From positions 1 to 64,000 of the forward strand of contig NZ_CANMBB010000009.1 of NCBI RefSeq assembly GCF_947495965.1: 64,000 nt of DNA, written 5' to 3'. The notes under the pieces were generated by a model. It was not told where the DNA came from. It was given only the letters and a program-made list of their open reading frames with translations, and searched no databases. Source of the stretch: an uncultured Maribacter sp. (GTDB taxonomy: Bacteria > Bacteroidota > Bacteroidia > Flavobacteriales > Flavobacteriaceae). The position numbers were made by a program, and so were the translations under genes. Below are positions 8,625 to 16,725 of the stretch, piece after piece (within the stretch, counting starts at the first letter, position 1; each line of letters starts with the position of its first letter).

Positions 8625-10253
8625 ATGGGTAAAGGTTTTTTTCAAGTACCTAAAGCTATTAATGAACCTATTAAAAGCTATGCTCCAGGTTCTCCTGAAA
8701 GAGCAGAAGTACTGCAACAATATAGTACTTATTTTAACAGTACAGTAGACATTCCAATGTACATTGGTAGCAAAGAAGTAAAAACCAATAATACAAAACC
8801 ATTATCTCCTCCACACGATCACAAACATATTGTTGGTCAATACCATGTTGCTGAAAAAAAACATATAGATAATGCCATAGCAAATGCTTTGGATTCTAGA
8901 CAGGAATGGGCTAATTTAAGTTGGGAACAACGTGCAGCCATTTTCCTAAAAGCTGCAGATTTAATTGCTGGGCCATACAGAGCAAAAATAAATGCTGCAA
9001 CAATGATTGCGCAGTCTAAAACTATACATCAAGCAGAAATTGATGCCGCTTGTGAGTTTATAGATTTTTTACGATTTAACGTAGAGTTTATGTCTCAAAT
9101 ATACACAGAGCAACCAGAATCTGCTGAAGGCATTTGGAATAGAGTAGAATATAGACCATTAGAAGGTTTCATATATGCAGTAACTCCGTTTAATTTTACT
9201 GCCATTGCTGGTAATTTACCTGCAAGTGCCGCTATGATGGGTAATGTTGTAGTATGGAAACCAAGTGATAGCCAAATTTTCTCTGCTAAAGTAATTGTAG
9301 ATATTTTTAAAGAAGCTGGCTTACCAGATGGCGTAATTAATGTAGTATACGGAGACCCCATAATGATCACTAATACCGTATTATCTAGTCCAGACTTTGC
9401 TGGACTTCACTTTACAGGTTCTACTTTTATATTTAAGGAATTATGGAAACAAATAGGAAACAACATACACTCCTATAAAACATACCCTAAAATAGTAGGA
9501 GAAACTGGCGGTAAAGACTTTATTGTTGCACACCCTTCTGCAAAACCTGCACAAGTAGCAACAGCTATAGTAAGAGGTGCTTTTGAATTTCAAGGGCAAA
9601 AATGTAGTGCGGCTTCTAGAGTTTACCTGCCAAAATCTACTTCTAAAGAAATTTTAGATCTAGTAAAAAAGGATGTTGCTTCTTTTAACAAACCTGGTTC
9701 TCCTGAAGACATGAGTAATTTTATTACTGCTGTAATCCATGAAGGGTCTTTTGATAAGTTAGCTAAATATATAGATCAAGCTAAAGAAGATAAAGACGCT
9801 ACTATCTTTACTGGCGGAAACTACGACAAATCTAAAGGATACTTTATAGAACCCACCGTTATTGTTACTACAGACCCAAAATATACCACTATGGAGACCG
9901 AATTATTTGGCCCTGTAGTTACTATATACATATACGAAGACAAAGATTGGAGTAAAACTCTAAAATTAGTTGACAATACTTCTGAATATGCACTTACTGG
10001 AGCGGTTATTTCTACAGACAGGTACGCTATTGAAGAAGCTACAAAAGCACTAGAAAATTGTGCTGGAAACTTTTATATTAATGATAAACCAACTGGTGCC
10101 GTTGTAGGACAACAACCTTTTGGTGGTGCAAGAGCTTCTGGAACTAATGATAAAGCTGGATCTCCACAAAATTTATTACGTTGGGTATCTCCTAGATTAA
10201 TAAAAGAAACTTTTGTAACTCCAGAGAATTATAGATATCCCTTTTTAGGATAA
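8625..10253 (+). CDS. pruA: L-glutamate gamma-semialdehyde dehydrogenase (P5C dehydrogenase)
   Basis: This NAD-dependent aldehyde dehydrogenase performs the second step of proline breakdown, turning glutamate semialdehyde (from pyrroline-5-carboxylate) into glutamate in the cytosol. The 542-residue length is that of the stand-alone PruA found in eukaryotes and Bacteroidota. It is not fused to proline dehydrogenase as in enterobacterial PutA. Visible residues are the general base Glu293 in GETGGKD, the nucleophile Cys327 in GQKCSAA, a TPFNFTAIAGNLP segment near 187-199, and the C-terminal PFGGARASGTNDKAG that binds substrate. It is monocistronic, with its own -7 element and a perfect terminator. 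No proline dehydrogenase gene is adjacent. Confidence 0.95.
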   Translation: MGKGFFQVPKAINEPIKSYAPGSPERAEVLQQYSTYFNSTVDIPMYIGSKEVKTNNTKPLSPPHDHKHIVGQYHVAEKKHIDNAIANALDSRQEWANLSWEQRAAIFLKAADLIAGPYRAKINAATMIAQSKTIHQAEIDAACEFIDFLRFNVEFMSQIYTEQPESAEGIWNRVEYRPLEGFIYAVTPFNFTAIAGNLPASAAMMGNVVVWKPSDSQIFSAKVIVDIFKEAGLPDGVINVVYGDPIMITNTVLSSPDFAGLHFTGSTFIFKELWKQIGNNIHSYKTYPKIVGETGGKDFIVAHPSAKPAQVATAIVRGAFEFQGQKCSAASRVYLPKSTSKEILDLVKKDVASFNKPGSPEDMSNFITAVIHEGSFDKLAKYIDQAKEDKDATIFTGGNYDKSKGYFIEPTVIVTTDPKYTTMETELFGPVVTIYIYEDKDWSKTLKLVDNTSEYALTGAVISTDRYAIEEATKALENCAGNFYINDKPTGAVVGQQPFGGARASGTNDKAGSPQNLLRWVSPRLIKETFVTPENYRYPFLG

Positions 10254-10274
10254 AATAATTTTAATTTAAAATTT

Positions 10275-10313
10275 AAAACTCCCATTTTTCTATTACTGAA
10301 AAATGGGAGTTTT
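10275..10313 (+). terminator. terminator after pruA
   Basis: A perfect 16-bp stem (10275-10290 with 10298-10313) has a TATTACT loop and is followed by T residues. Confidence 0.92.
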
Positions 10314-10432
10314 TATTTAATTACCAACATAGCAAATAACAATCTATCCAGTTAATCTATGTTAGTAAATAACCTCGGAGCATTTAAACGTCAATTATCG
10401 AGCAAAATTTGAAACTAACAAACTAAATACCA

Positions 10433-11419
10433 ATGTATCTACCAAAAATGAAAACTATATGTAAAATACTTATAGCACCATTTATATGGCTACTAAATTC
10501 ATGCAGTCCACTTGGAGAACCTGTAGATGCAAAAAAATCTGACAACCATTATTATAACAAATCTAAATCGGACATTCAATACAGCCCAATGGGAAATTGG
10601 TTCGAAATACAGAATACAGCTATGAATGCCGATGTTGAAAGTTTTGAAGTGCTAAGTCGCCATTTAAGCAGAGATAAAAATCATTTTTATTTTGAAGCAT
10701 ACCCTATTACCAACCCTAGTTTTGATATTGGTTCTGTTTACCTAAAAGAAGGGGATTATATGTCCAATACAGCATTCGATAAAAACAATGTCTACACCTT
10801 TAATAAAGACTATATTAATAATGACACTATTGGATATATTGGCATAGTTACAATAATTGAAAAAGCAAATCCTTTAAAATTTGAAAGAATAGACTCGGAA
10901 TGGGCAAAAGACGGTACTTATCATTTTTATTATGACAATTACATAGAAGCAGAATATTCTAGTTTTGAAAAATTAAACTGGAATTTTGCAAAAGATAGCT
11001 CTCAAACTTTTGTTAGAATAAACGACAAATTCATTTCTTTCAAAGGGGATTCTAAAACTCTTAAAACTATAGAAGACAGCCACTACACAATAGACCAAGA
11101 AAATGTTTATTGGATATCCTATGATGACAATAATAAATCAAAACTCCACACAATTCCATTCACAGAAAAAAACAAAATACTTTACCTAAATAATTTAATG
11201 GTGATAGTTGAAAATACTGTTTATTACAATGGAACTATAATAGCAGATGCTGATGCAAAATCTTTTGAAGCTATAGGGCTACATTATAGCAAAGACGCTA
11301 AAAATGTATACTATAAAAACAACATTATAAAGAATGCCGACACTAACTCTTTTAAAAAGATAAAAGGGAGCTATGAAGACAAAAACGGAAAATATAAAAA
11401 CGGAAAATTAGCAAACTAA
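10433..11419 (+). CDS. DKNYY-domain lipoprotein
   Basis: This 328-residue protein has a lipoprotein signal: a hydrophobic run and then the lipobox LNSC at about residue 24. An ATG at 10448 would give a more typical signal length. The mature part is aromatic and lysine-rich and matches the DKNYY repeat family. Repeats are seen around SRDKNHFYFEAYPI, AKDGTYHFYYDNYIEAE and SKDAKNVYYKNNIIKNAD, each followed by a SFE(K/A/V)(L/I) segment. DKNYY proteins are of unknown function. Lipidation puts this one on a membrane, probably facing the periplasm or cell surface. It stands between two strong terminators, so it is its own unit. Confidence 0.75.
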   Translation: MYLPKMKTICKILIAPFIWLLNSCSPLGEPVDAKKSDNHYYNKSKSDIQYSPMGNWFEIQNTAMNADVESFEVLSRHLSRDKNHFYFEAYPITNPSFDIGSVYLKEGDYMSNTAFDKNNVYTFNKDYINNDTIGYIGIVTIIEKANPLKFERIDSEWAKDGTYHFYYDNYIEAEYSSFEKLNWNFAKDSSQTFVRINDKFISFKGDSKTLKTIEDSHYTIDQENVYWISYDDNNKSKLHTIPFTEKNKILYLNNLMVIVENTVYYNGTIIADADAKSFEAIGLHYSKDAKNVYYKNNIIKNADTNSFKKIKGSYEDKNGKYKNGKLAN

Positions 11420-11451
11420 TAGCTCTTTAAATAGATAATAACATTTATAAT

Positions 11452-11484
11452 AAATAAGCACCGTGTTTAATCAGGTGCTTATTT
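11452..11484 (+). terminator. terminator after the DKNYY gene
   Basis: An 11-bp stem (AAATAAGCACC at 11452-11462 with its complement at 11474-11484) has an 11-nt loop and is followed by T-rich sequence. Confidence 0.85.
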
Positions 11485-11492
11485 TATTTTAC

Positions 11493-11500
11493 TATTTTTG
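11493..11500 (+). promoter_or_regulatory. -7 promoter element of the DinB-like gene
   Basis: TATTTTTG fits TAnnTTTG, 44 bp before the ATG and just past the preceding terminator. Confidence 0.55.
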
Positions 11501-11544
11501 ATAAATACTATTAACGCATTTTTCTAACTTAAATATAACGCAAA

Positions 11545-12063
11545 ATGAAAACATTATTTTTACTAGTGTCTATTTTTACACTAACATTTTTTAGCGCAAA
11601 TGCGCAAGACAATCTAACACAAACTACCATTCAGGCAGTATTAACAGGTAACCAAGGGCAAGTTATTCAATTAGCAAATGCTTTTTCTGAAGAACAATAT
11701 GATTGGAGACCTACTGAAGGTGTAGTTTCTGTAGGTGAAGCACTATTACATGTTGCAGGAGGAAACTACTACCTAGCCTCTAAAATGGGATTTGCTCCAC
11801 CAGAAGATGTAGATATAATGAAGTTAAACAAAATTACTGGTAAAGAAAATATTATAGCTGCTCTAGAAAAATCTAATGCATTTGTTCTTGAAAAAATAAC
11901 CATGGTTACAACAGCTTCTCTTAATGAAGAAGTTGATTTTGGATTTACAAAAATGAATAAACTTGGAGGGCTTTTAGCTATCATGGAACATAACGGAGAA
12001 CACAAAGGGCAATTAATTGCCTATGCTCGTTCTAACGGTGTTGTTCCGCCTTGGAGTAAATAA
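11545..12063 (+). CDS. exported DinB-fold protein
   Basis: The 172-residue product has a clear Sec signal peptide ending in FFSANAQ (cleavage near residue 20). The mature part is a DinB/YfiT-like four-helix bundle. Candidate metal-binding histidines are seen in ALLHVAGGNYY and in EHNGEHKGQL, the usual three-His arrangement. Members of this superfamily are metal-dependent thiol or maleylpyruvate transferases or are of unknown function. The name DinB refers to a DNA-damage-induced Bacillus protein and not to polymerase IV. Export is unusual for the fold in general, though I believe such forms occur in Bacteroidota. The substrate is unknown. It is monocistronic. Confidence 0.75.
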   Translation: MKTLFLLVSIFTLTFFSANAQDNLTQTTIQAVLTGNQGQVIQLANAFSEEQYDWRPTEGVVSVGEALLHVAGGNYYLASKMGFAPPEDVDIMKLNKITGKENIIAALEKSNAFVLEKITMVTTASLNEEVDFGFTKMNKLGGLLAIMEHNGEHKGQLIAYARSNGVVPPWSK

Positions 12064-12080
12064 TATTATGTTATATAAAT

Positions 12081-12113
12081 AAAAAAATGCACCTAATTAA
12101 GGTGCATTTTTTT
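12081..12113. terminator. bidirectional terminator between the DinB-like gene and rsmG
   Basis: A perfect 14-bp stem (12081-12094 with 12100-12113) has A- and T-runs on the two sides. It lies between convergent genes and serves both. Confidence 0.92.
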
Positions 12114-12119
12114 ATGAAA

Positions 12120-12755
12120 CTAGCCCTTATATTTCTGAGGCAAATACACCACTTTTTTTGTTTCAAAAAAGTCTTCCTTAAACAAGGGTTCTAAATCAAA
12201 AATCTCTGTATTTCTATAGTCCTTCAACTCTTCAGACAAATCTCCTCCTTTTAGATACAGAATTCCATTCTTCCTTTCATGTAAAGATTCTTTTTTAATT
12301 TTACCTTTAACCCAATGCACAAAAGTTGGCATAGCTGCAACTGCCCTACTAACAATAAAATCAAATTTTACATCTAAATCTTCAACTCTAGTATGTATTG
12401 CTTTTACATTAGTTATACCTAAACCATCTACAACTTCCTGAACAACTTTAATTTTTTTACCTATTGCATCCACCAAAGTAAATTGCGTTTCAGGAAATAA
12501 AATTGCTAAAGGAACCCCAGGAAAACCACCCCCAGTACCAACATCCAAAACAGAACTATTGGGAAGAAATTCTTGTATTTTAGCAATCCCTAAAGAATGT
12601 AACACATGCCTAATATATAGCTCATCTATATCTTTTCTTGAAACTACATTAATTTTTTGATTCCAATCTTTGTACAAAAATTCTAGCTCAGAAAATTGTT
12701 TTTTTTGTTCTTCCGTTAAATTTGGAAAATAACTATATATTACATTTACATCCAT
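12120..12755 (-). CDS. rsmG: 16S rRNA (guanine(527)-N7)-methyltransferase
   Basis: RsmG (GidB) places the m7G at position 527 of 16S rRNA, using S-adenosylmethionine. The 211-residue protein shows the N-terminal helix region with FLYKDWNQKINVVSRKD, then the SAM-binding motif VLDVGTGGGFPGVPLAI at about 69-85. RVEDLDVKFDFIVSRAVA (about 131-148) is the catalytic region of the family. Length and motif order are normal. A minus-strand TATTTTTG -7 element lies 18 bp upstream. It is divergent from the desaturase gene. Confidence 0.95.
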   Translation of the reverse strand: MDVNVIYSYFPNLTEEQKKQFSELEFLYKDWNQKINVVSRKDIDELYIRHVLHSLGIAKIQEFLPNSSVLDVGTGGGFPGVPLAILFPETQFTLVDAIGKKIKVVQEVVDGLGITNVKAIHTRVEDLDVKFDFIVSRAVAAMPTFVHWVKGKIKKESLHERKNGILYLKGGDLSEELKDYRNTEIFDLEPLFKEDFFETKKVVYLPQKYKG

Positions 12756-12772
12756 TTATATGGCTTTTTCTG

Positions 12773-12780
12773 CAAAAATA
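12773..12780 (-). promoter_or_regulatory. -7 promoter element of rsmG
   Basis: Minus-strand TATTTTTG, 18 bp upstream of the start, predicts a very short leader. Confidence 0.55.
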
Positions 12781-12847
12781 AGGATTTTAACACCAATTAA
12801 TTTTCTGATTTAGCAAAGTATTATAACTTCCCAACTCATAATTAAGT

Positions 12848-12855
12848 TACCTTTG
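12848..12855 (+). promoter_or_regulatory. -7 promoter element of the desaturase
   Basis: TACCTTTG is identical to the element before pruA and lies 16 bp before the ATG. It forms a divergent promoter pair with rsmG. Confidence 0.6.
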
Positions 12856-12870
12856 TAAAAAAAATATATT

Positions 12871-13971
12871 ATGGAAAAAACAACAATACGGTTTTCCAGA
12901 AAAGATTCTACTGATTTTTTTAAAACTCTTAACAAAAGAGTAAATACATACTTTAAAGAAAATAAAATAAAGAAAACAGGAAACTGGAAATTGCATTTAA
13001 AAACTGCAATTATGTTTGCTATTTTCTTAGCTCCATATTTTGCAATTTTAACCTTAGGATTACCCAATTGGGCAAATCTAATTTTAGCAGCTATAATGGG
13101 AGTTGGTATGGCTGGTGTTGGCATGAATGTTATGCATGATGGTAACCATGGTTCTTATTCTAACAAAAAATGGGTAAACAAACTTATGGGAGGAAGCATT
13201 TATATACTTGCCGGAAATGTTTATAATTGGCAAGTACAACACAATGTATTACACCACACTTATACGAATATCCAAGGCCATGATGAAGATTTAGACGCTG
13301 GAAGAATTTTACGTTTCTCTAAGCATGCAGAATGGAGAAAGTACCATAAATTTCAACACTATTATTCTATTTTCCTTTATGGTTTATTAACTTTTAACTG
13401 GGCTATTACAACAGATTTTCAGCAAATGTATAGGTATACAAAAAGAAAATTGTCTTACGGAGAATTCCCAAATCCTGTGGCAAATTGGAGCAAGCTAGTT
13501 ATTTTTAAATTAATATACTTAACACTTTGGATTGTTATTCCTTTTATAATCCTAGATATTTCTTGGTGGAAATTATTACTTGGTTTCTTTGTAATGCATT
13601 ATGTAGCAGGAGTAATTTTAAGTGTTGTTTTTCAATTAGCACATGTTATAGACGATGCAGAAACTCCTTTACCAGACGACAAAGGAAACATAAAAAATAC
13701 TTGGGCAATACACCAGTTACTTACAACAGTTAATTTTGGTAATAAAAGTAAAATTATAAATTGGTTTACAGGCGGACTAAACCACCAAGTAGAACACCAT
13801 ATTTTCCCAAATATTAGTCACATACATTACACAAAAATTGGAGAAATTGTTAAACAAACCGCAAAGGAATTTAATTTACCTTATAACGAATATAAAACAA
13901 CAAGAAAAGCTATAATTTCGCATTTTAAACATTTAAAAGAGTTAGGAAAAAAACCTGCTCTACAGTACTAG
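12871..13971 (+). CDS. membrane fatty-acid (acyl-lipid/acyl-CoA) desaturase
   Basis: The enzyme introduces a double bond into fatty-acyl chains with a di-iron centre held by histidine boxes, helping to adjust membrane fluidity. The 366-residue protein has hydrophobic pairs around 45-85 and 205-250. The boxes are HDGNH at 89-93, HNVLHH at 124-129 and QVEHH near 306-310. Gln in the third box is typical of front-end (delta-5/delta-6) and linoleoyl-CoA-type desaturases. The cytochrome b5 domain usual in eukaryotic front-end enzymes is absent, so a separate electron donor must be used. It is followed 15 bp later by an aminotransferase gene and may be co-transcribed with it. Regiospecificity cannot be read from sequence. 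Confidence 0.88.
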   Translation: MEKTTIRFSRKDSTDFFKTLNKRVNTYFKENKIKKTGNWKLHLKTAIMFAIFLAPYFAILTLGLPNWANLILAAIMGVGMAGVGMNVMHDGNHGSYSNKKWVNKLMGGSIYILAGNVYNWQVQHNVLHHTYTNIQGHDEDLDAGRILRFSKHAEWRKYHKFQHYYSIFLYGLLTFNWAITTDFQQMYRYTKRKLSYGEFPNPVANWSKLVIFKLIYLTLWIVIPFIILDISWWKLLLGFFVMHYVAGVILSVVFQLAHVIDDAETPLPDDKGNIKNTWAIHQLLTTVNFGNKSKIINWFTGGLNHQVEHHIFPNISHIHYTKIGEIVKQTAKEFNLPYNEYKTTRKAIISHFKHLKELGKKPALQY

Positions 13972-13986
13972 AAAATTTTTTATTTT

Positions 13987-15177
13987 ATGAGTAATAATTT
14001 ATCCGACAGAATTAACAGCTTAGCTCCTTCTGCAACCTTAGAAATGGCTGCAAAAGCTCGTGAATTAAGAGCAGCTGGAAAAGATATTATTGGCCTTAGT
14101 TTAGGTGAACCAGATTTTAACACCCCAGATTACATTAAAGAAGCAGCAATTAAAGCTGTTAATGATGATTATAACTCCTACACTCCCGTAGATGGTTATG
14201 TGGAGTTAAAAGATGCTATTATTACTAAATTTAAAAGAGACAATAATATTGCTTATGATTATTCTCAGATAGTTGTATCTACAGGAGCAAAACAAGCATT
14301 GTATAACGTTGCTCAAGTTTGTCTTAATAAAGGTGATGAAGTTCTTTTACCATGCCCTTACTGGGTAAGTTATAGTGATATTGTAAAGCTAGCGGATGGT
14401 GTTCCCGTAGAAATAGAAACTTCTATTGAGAATGATTTTAAAATGACGCCTGCACAATTAGAGGCTGCTATTACACCTAAAACTAAAATGCTTTGGTATA
14501 GCTCTCCTTGTAATCCAAGTGGTTCTATTTACAGTAAAGAAGAATTAAGAGCTCTTGCGGATGTTCTTAAAAAACACCCTCAAATTATTGTGGTAAGTGA
14601 TGAAATTTACGAACACATTAATTACGGAGTTACTGCACATGCTTCTATGGCAGAATTTGAGGATATGTATGACCGTACAGTTACCGTAAATGGTGTAGCA
14701 AAAGCATTTGCTATGACAGGATGGAGAATTGGGTATATTGGTGCTCCTACCTATATTGCTAGAGCATGCAACAAACTACAAGGACAAGTTACAAGTGGTG
14801 CAAATTGTATAGCTCAAAGAGCTGTTATTACTGCTCTAGAAGAGCCTGTAAGCAGAATACAATACATGGTAGATAAATTTAAAGAGCGTAGAACTTTAAT
14901 TTTAGGCTTACTAAATGATATAGAAGGTTTTACATGCAATGAGCCAGAAGGCGCATTTTACGTTTATCCAGATGTAACTTTCTTTTTTGGAAAAACTTTA
15001 AATGGAACAAAAATTAATAACGCATCGGACTTTTCTATGTACTTATTAGAAAATGCTAATGTTGCTACCGTTACTGGAGATGCTTTTGGCAATGGAAATT
15101 CTATAAGAATATCTTATGCCGCTAGTGAAGAACAAATCATAGAAGCTATAAAGAGAATTAAAGCTGCTATTCAGTAA
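13987..15177 (+). CDS. class I pyridoxal-phosphate aminotransferase (aspartate aminotransferase-like)
   Basis: This 396-residue fold-type I PLP enzyme is of the aspartate/aromatic aminotransferase (AspC/AatA) group. Visible features are GLSLGEPDFNTP near 33-45, STGAKQALYN for cofactor phosphate binding, NPSG near 176, SDEIYEH for the Asp and Tyr that contact the PLP ring, and VAKAFAMTGWRIGY with the Schiff-base lysine at about 239. The C-terminal SIRISYAAS contains the substrate carboxylate-binding Arg. Aspartate/2-oxoglutarate transamination is likely, but glutamate-prephenate or other specificity cannot be excluded. It lies 15 bp after the desaturase and ends in a shared terminator. Confidence 0.88.
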   Translation: MSNNLSDRINSLAPSATLEMAAKARELRAAGKDIIGLSLGEPDFNTPDYIKEAAIKAVNDDYNSYTPVDGYVELKDAIITKFKRDNNIAYDYSQIVVSTGAKQALYNVAQVCLNKGDEVLLPCPYWVSYSDIVKLADGVPVEIETSIENDFKMTPAQLEAAITPKTKMLWYSSPCNPSGSIYSKEELRALADVLKKHPQIIVVSDEIYEHINYGVTAHASMAEFEDMYDRTVTVNGVAKAFAMTGWRIGYIGAPTYIARACNKLQGQVTSGANCIAQRAVITALEEPVSRIQYMVDKFKERRTLILGLLNDIEGFTCNEPEGAFYVYPDVTFFFGKTLNGTKINNASDFSMYLLENANVATVTGDAFGNGNSIRISYAASEEQIIEAIKRIKAAIQ

Positions 15178-15197
15178 TCTTAAAACTCCAATCATAA

Positions 15198-15230
15198 AAA
15201 AAAGTCCTACTCATTGAGGAGGACTTTTTT
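15198..15230. terminator. bidirectional terminator between the aminotransferase gene and trkH
   Basis: The stem AGTCCT/AGGACT (15203-15208 with 15220-15225), extended by an inner CTC/GAG pairing, is flanked by an A-run and a T-run. It sits between convergent genes. Confidence 0.88.
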
Positions 15231-15233
15231 TTA

Positions 15234-16724
15234 TTACGTTTTTTTCCAGAAATAAGGTGTAAATAATATTAAAACCGTAAAAAGCTCTAACCTACCCACT
15301 AGCATTAAAAAACCACACCACCATTTTCCTAAAGCTGGTAGTCCATTAAAATTACTTAAAGGGCTTAAATCTCCTAGTCCAGGCCCCACATTACCTAATG
15401 ATGTTGCCGCGCCACCTACTGCAGAAACAAAATCTAACCCCATTGCCCCTAACACTAATGCTCCAATAATAAAAAGCAACATATACAAAACAAAAAAGGC
15501 AATTATATTATATACAAAATGCTCTTTAATTGTTTTATCATTATAGCGAACAGGTATTATTGCATTTATATGTAGTGTTCTTTTAAACTCTAACAATCCG
15601 TTTTTTATAATTAACAAATGTCGCATTACTTTTATTCCTCCTGCCGTAGAACCTGCAGAACCACCTAAAAACATTAATCCAAAAAAGAACACTGTTAAAA
15701 AAGGTGTCCAATTAGTAAAATCTGCAGAAACAAATCCTGTAGTGGTTATAACCGCAATAACTTGGAATAAAGAGTGCCTAAAAGAACTTTCTGCTACACC
15801 TAAAACTTTTGGATGGTATTCTGAAATTGGAACATTTGCTTGGTAATAAATTACAAGCGCTGCTATGATAGAAAACACCAATATGAAAATAGAATAGAAT
15901 TTAAATTCTTCATCTTTAAGAACTCGTTGAATTTTCCCTTTAAAAGCAAAATAGCTTAAAACAAAATTACTCCCTGCCAAAAACATAAAGAGAATAACTA
16001 TATACTGTATTAAAGGAGAATCATTCCAGTATGCCAAACTTGCATTTTTAGTAGAAAAACCTCCTGTAGACAATGTTGATAAAGAATGATTAACAGCATC
16101 AAAGAAAGACATTCCTGCCAATTGTAACAATATAGTTTCTGCAACCGTATAACCAACATAAATATACCATAACCTTTTTGCAGTGTCTGTTATTCTAGGG
16201 TGTAATTTATCTGCATTAGGCCCAGGAGCTTCTGCAGAAAATAACTGCATACCTCCAATTCCTAATAGAGGTAGTATTGCTATTGCAAGTACTATAATCC
16301 CCATACCTCCAATCCAATGGGTTATGCTACGCCAAATTAAAATACCTTCTGGCATTGCTTCAATATCATCCAATATAGAGGCTCCTGTTGTAGTATACCC
16401 AGATATTGTTTCAAAAAAAGCATTAGTAACATCTGGAATAGCTCCAGAAAACAAATATGGTAACATACCAGAAATAGACATTACAACCCAACCAAAAGTA
16501 ACTATAATGTACCCTTCTTTTCTTTTTACTTCTTTTTTATGATCTCTAGTATAGAACATAAAAAAAGTACCAATAAACATACTTGTTATAGATGCCAATG
16601 TAATACCCAAGGTGGCTCCATCTTTATATATTCCACTTACTACAGCTGCAACAAGCATAAACAAACCATTGAACAACAATAGCAAACCCATTAAATGGAA
16701 TATAATTTTTGAGTTTAATTTCAT
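15234..16724 (-). CDS. trkH: Trk-type potassium uptake channel subunit TrkH
   Basis: TrkH is the membrane channel of the Trk/Ktr K+ uptake system, gated by the TrkA ring. The 496-residue protein has four membrane-pore-membrane repeats. Their selectivity-filter loops can be picked out as TTGAS, STGGFS, TTTGFVS and SLGNVGPG, each with the expected central glycine. KVMRHLLIIKNG near 370 is a cytoplasmic loop. The start lies 1 bp after the trkA stop, so the two subunits are co-transcribed. Confidence 0.94.
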   Translation of the reverse strand: MKLNSKIIFHLMGLLLLFNGLFMLVAAVVSGIYKDGATLGITLASITSMFIGTFFMFYTRDHKKEVKRKEGYIIVTFGWVVMSISGMLPYLFSGAIPDVTNAFFETISGYTTTGASILDDIEAMPEGILIWRSITHWIGGMGIIVLAIAILPLLGIGGMQLFSAEAPGPNADKLHPRITDTAKRLWYIYVGYTVAETILLQLAGMSFFDAVNHSLSTLSTGGFSTKNASLAYWNDSPLIQYIVILFMFLAGSNFVLSYFAFKGKIQRVLKDEEFKFYSIFILVFSIIAALVIYYQANVPISEYHPKVLGVAESSFRHSLFQVIAVITTTGFVSADFTNWTPFLTVFFFGLMFLGGSAGSTAGGIKVMRHLLIIKNGLLEFKRTLHINAIIPVRYNDKTIKEHFVYNIIAFFVLYMLLFIIGALVLGAMGLDFVSAVGGAATSLGNVGPGLGDLSPLSNFNGLPALGKWWCGFLMLVGRLELFTVLILFTPYFWKKT

Positions 16725-16725
16725 G

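Noticed and set aside
12810-13124. Minus-strand frame across the start of the desaturase gene
   Set aside because: It overlaps the divergent promoters and the well-supported desaturase N-terminus, and has no family features.
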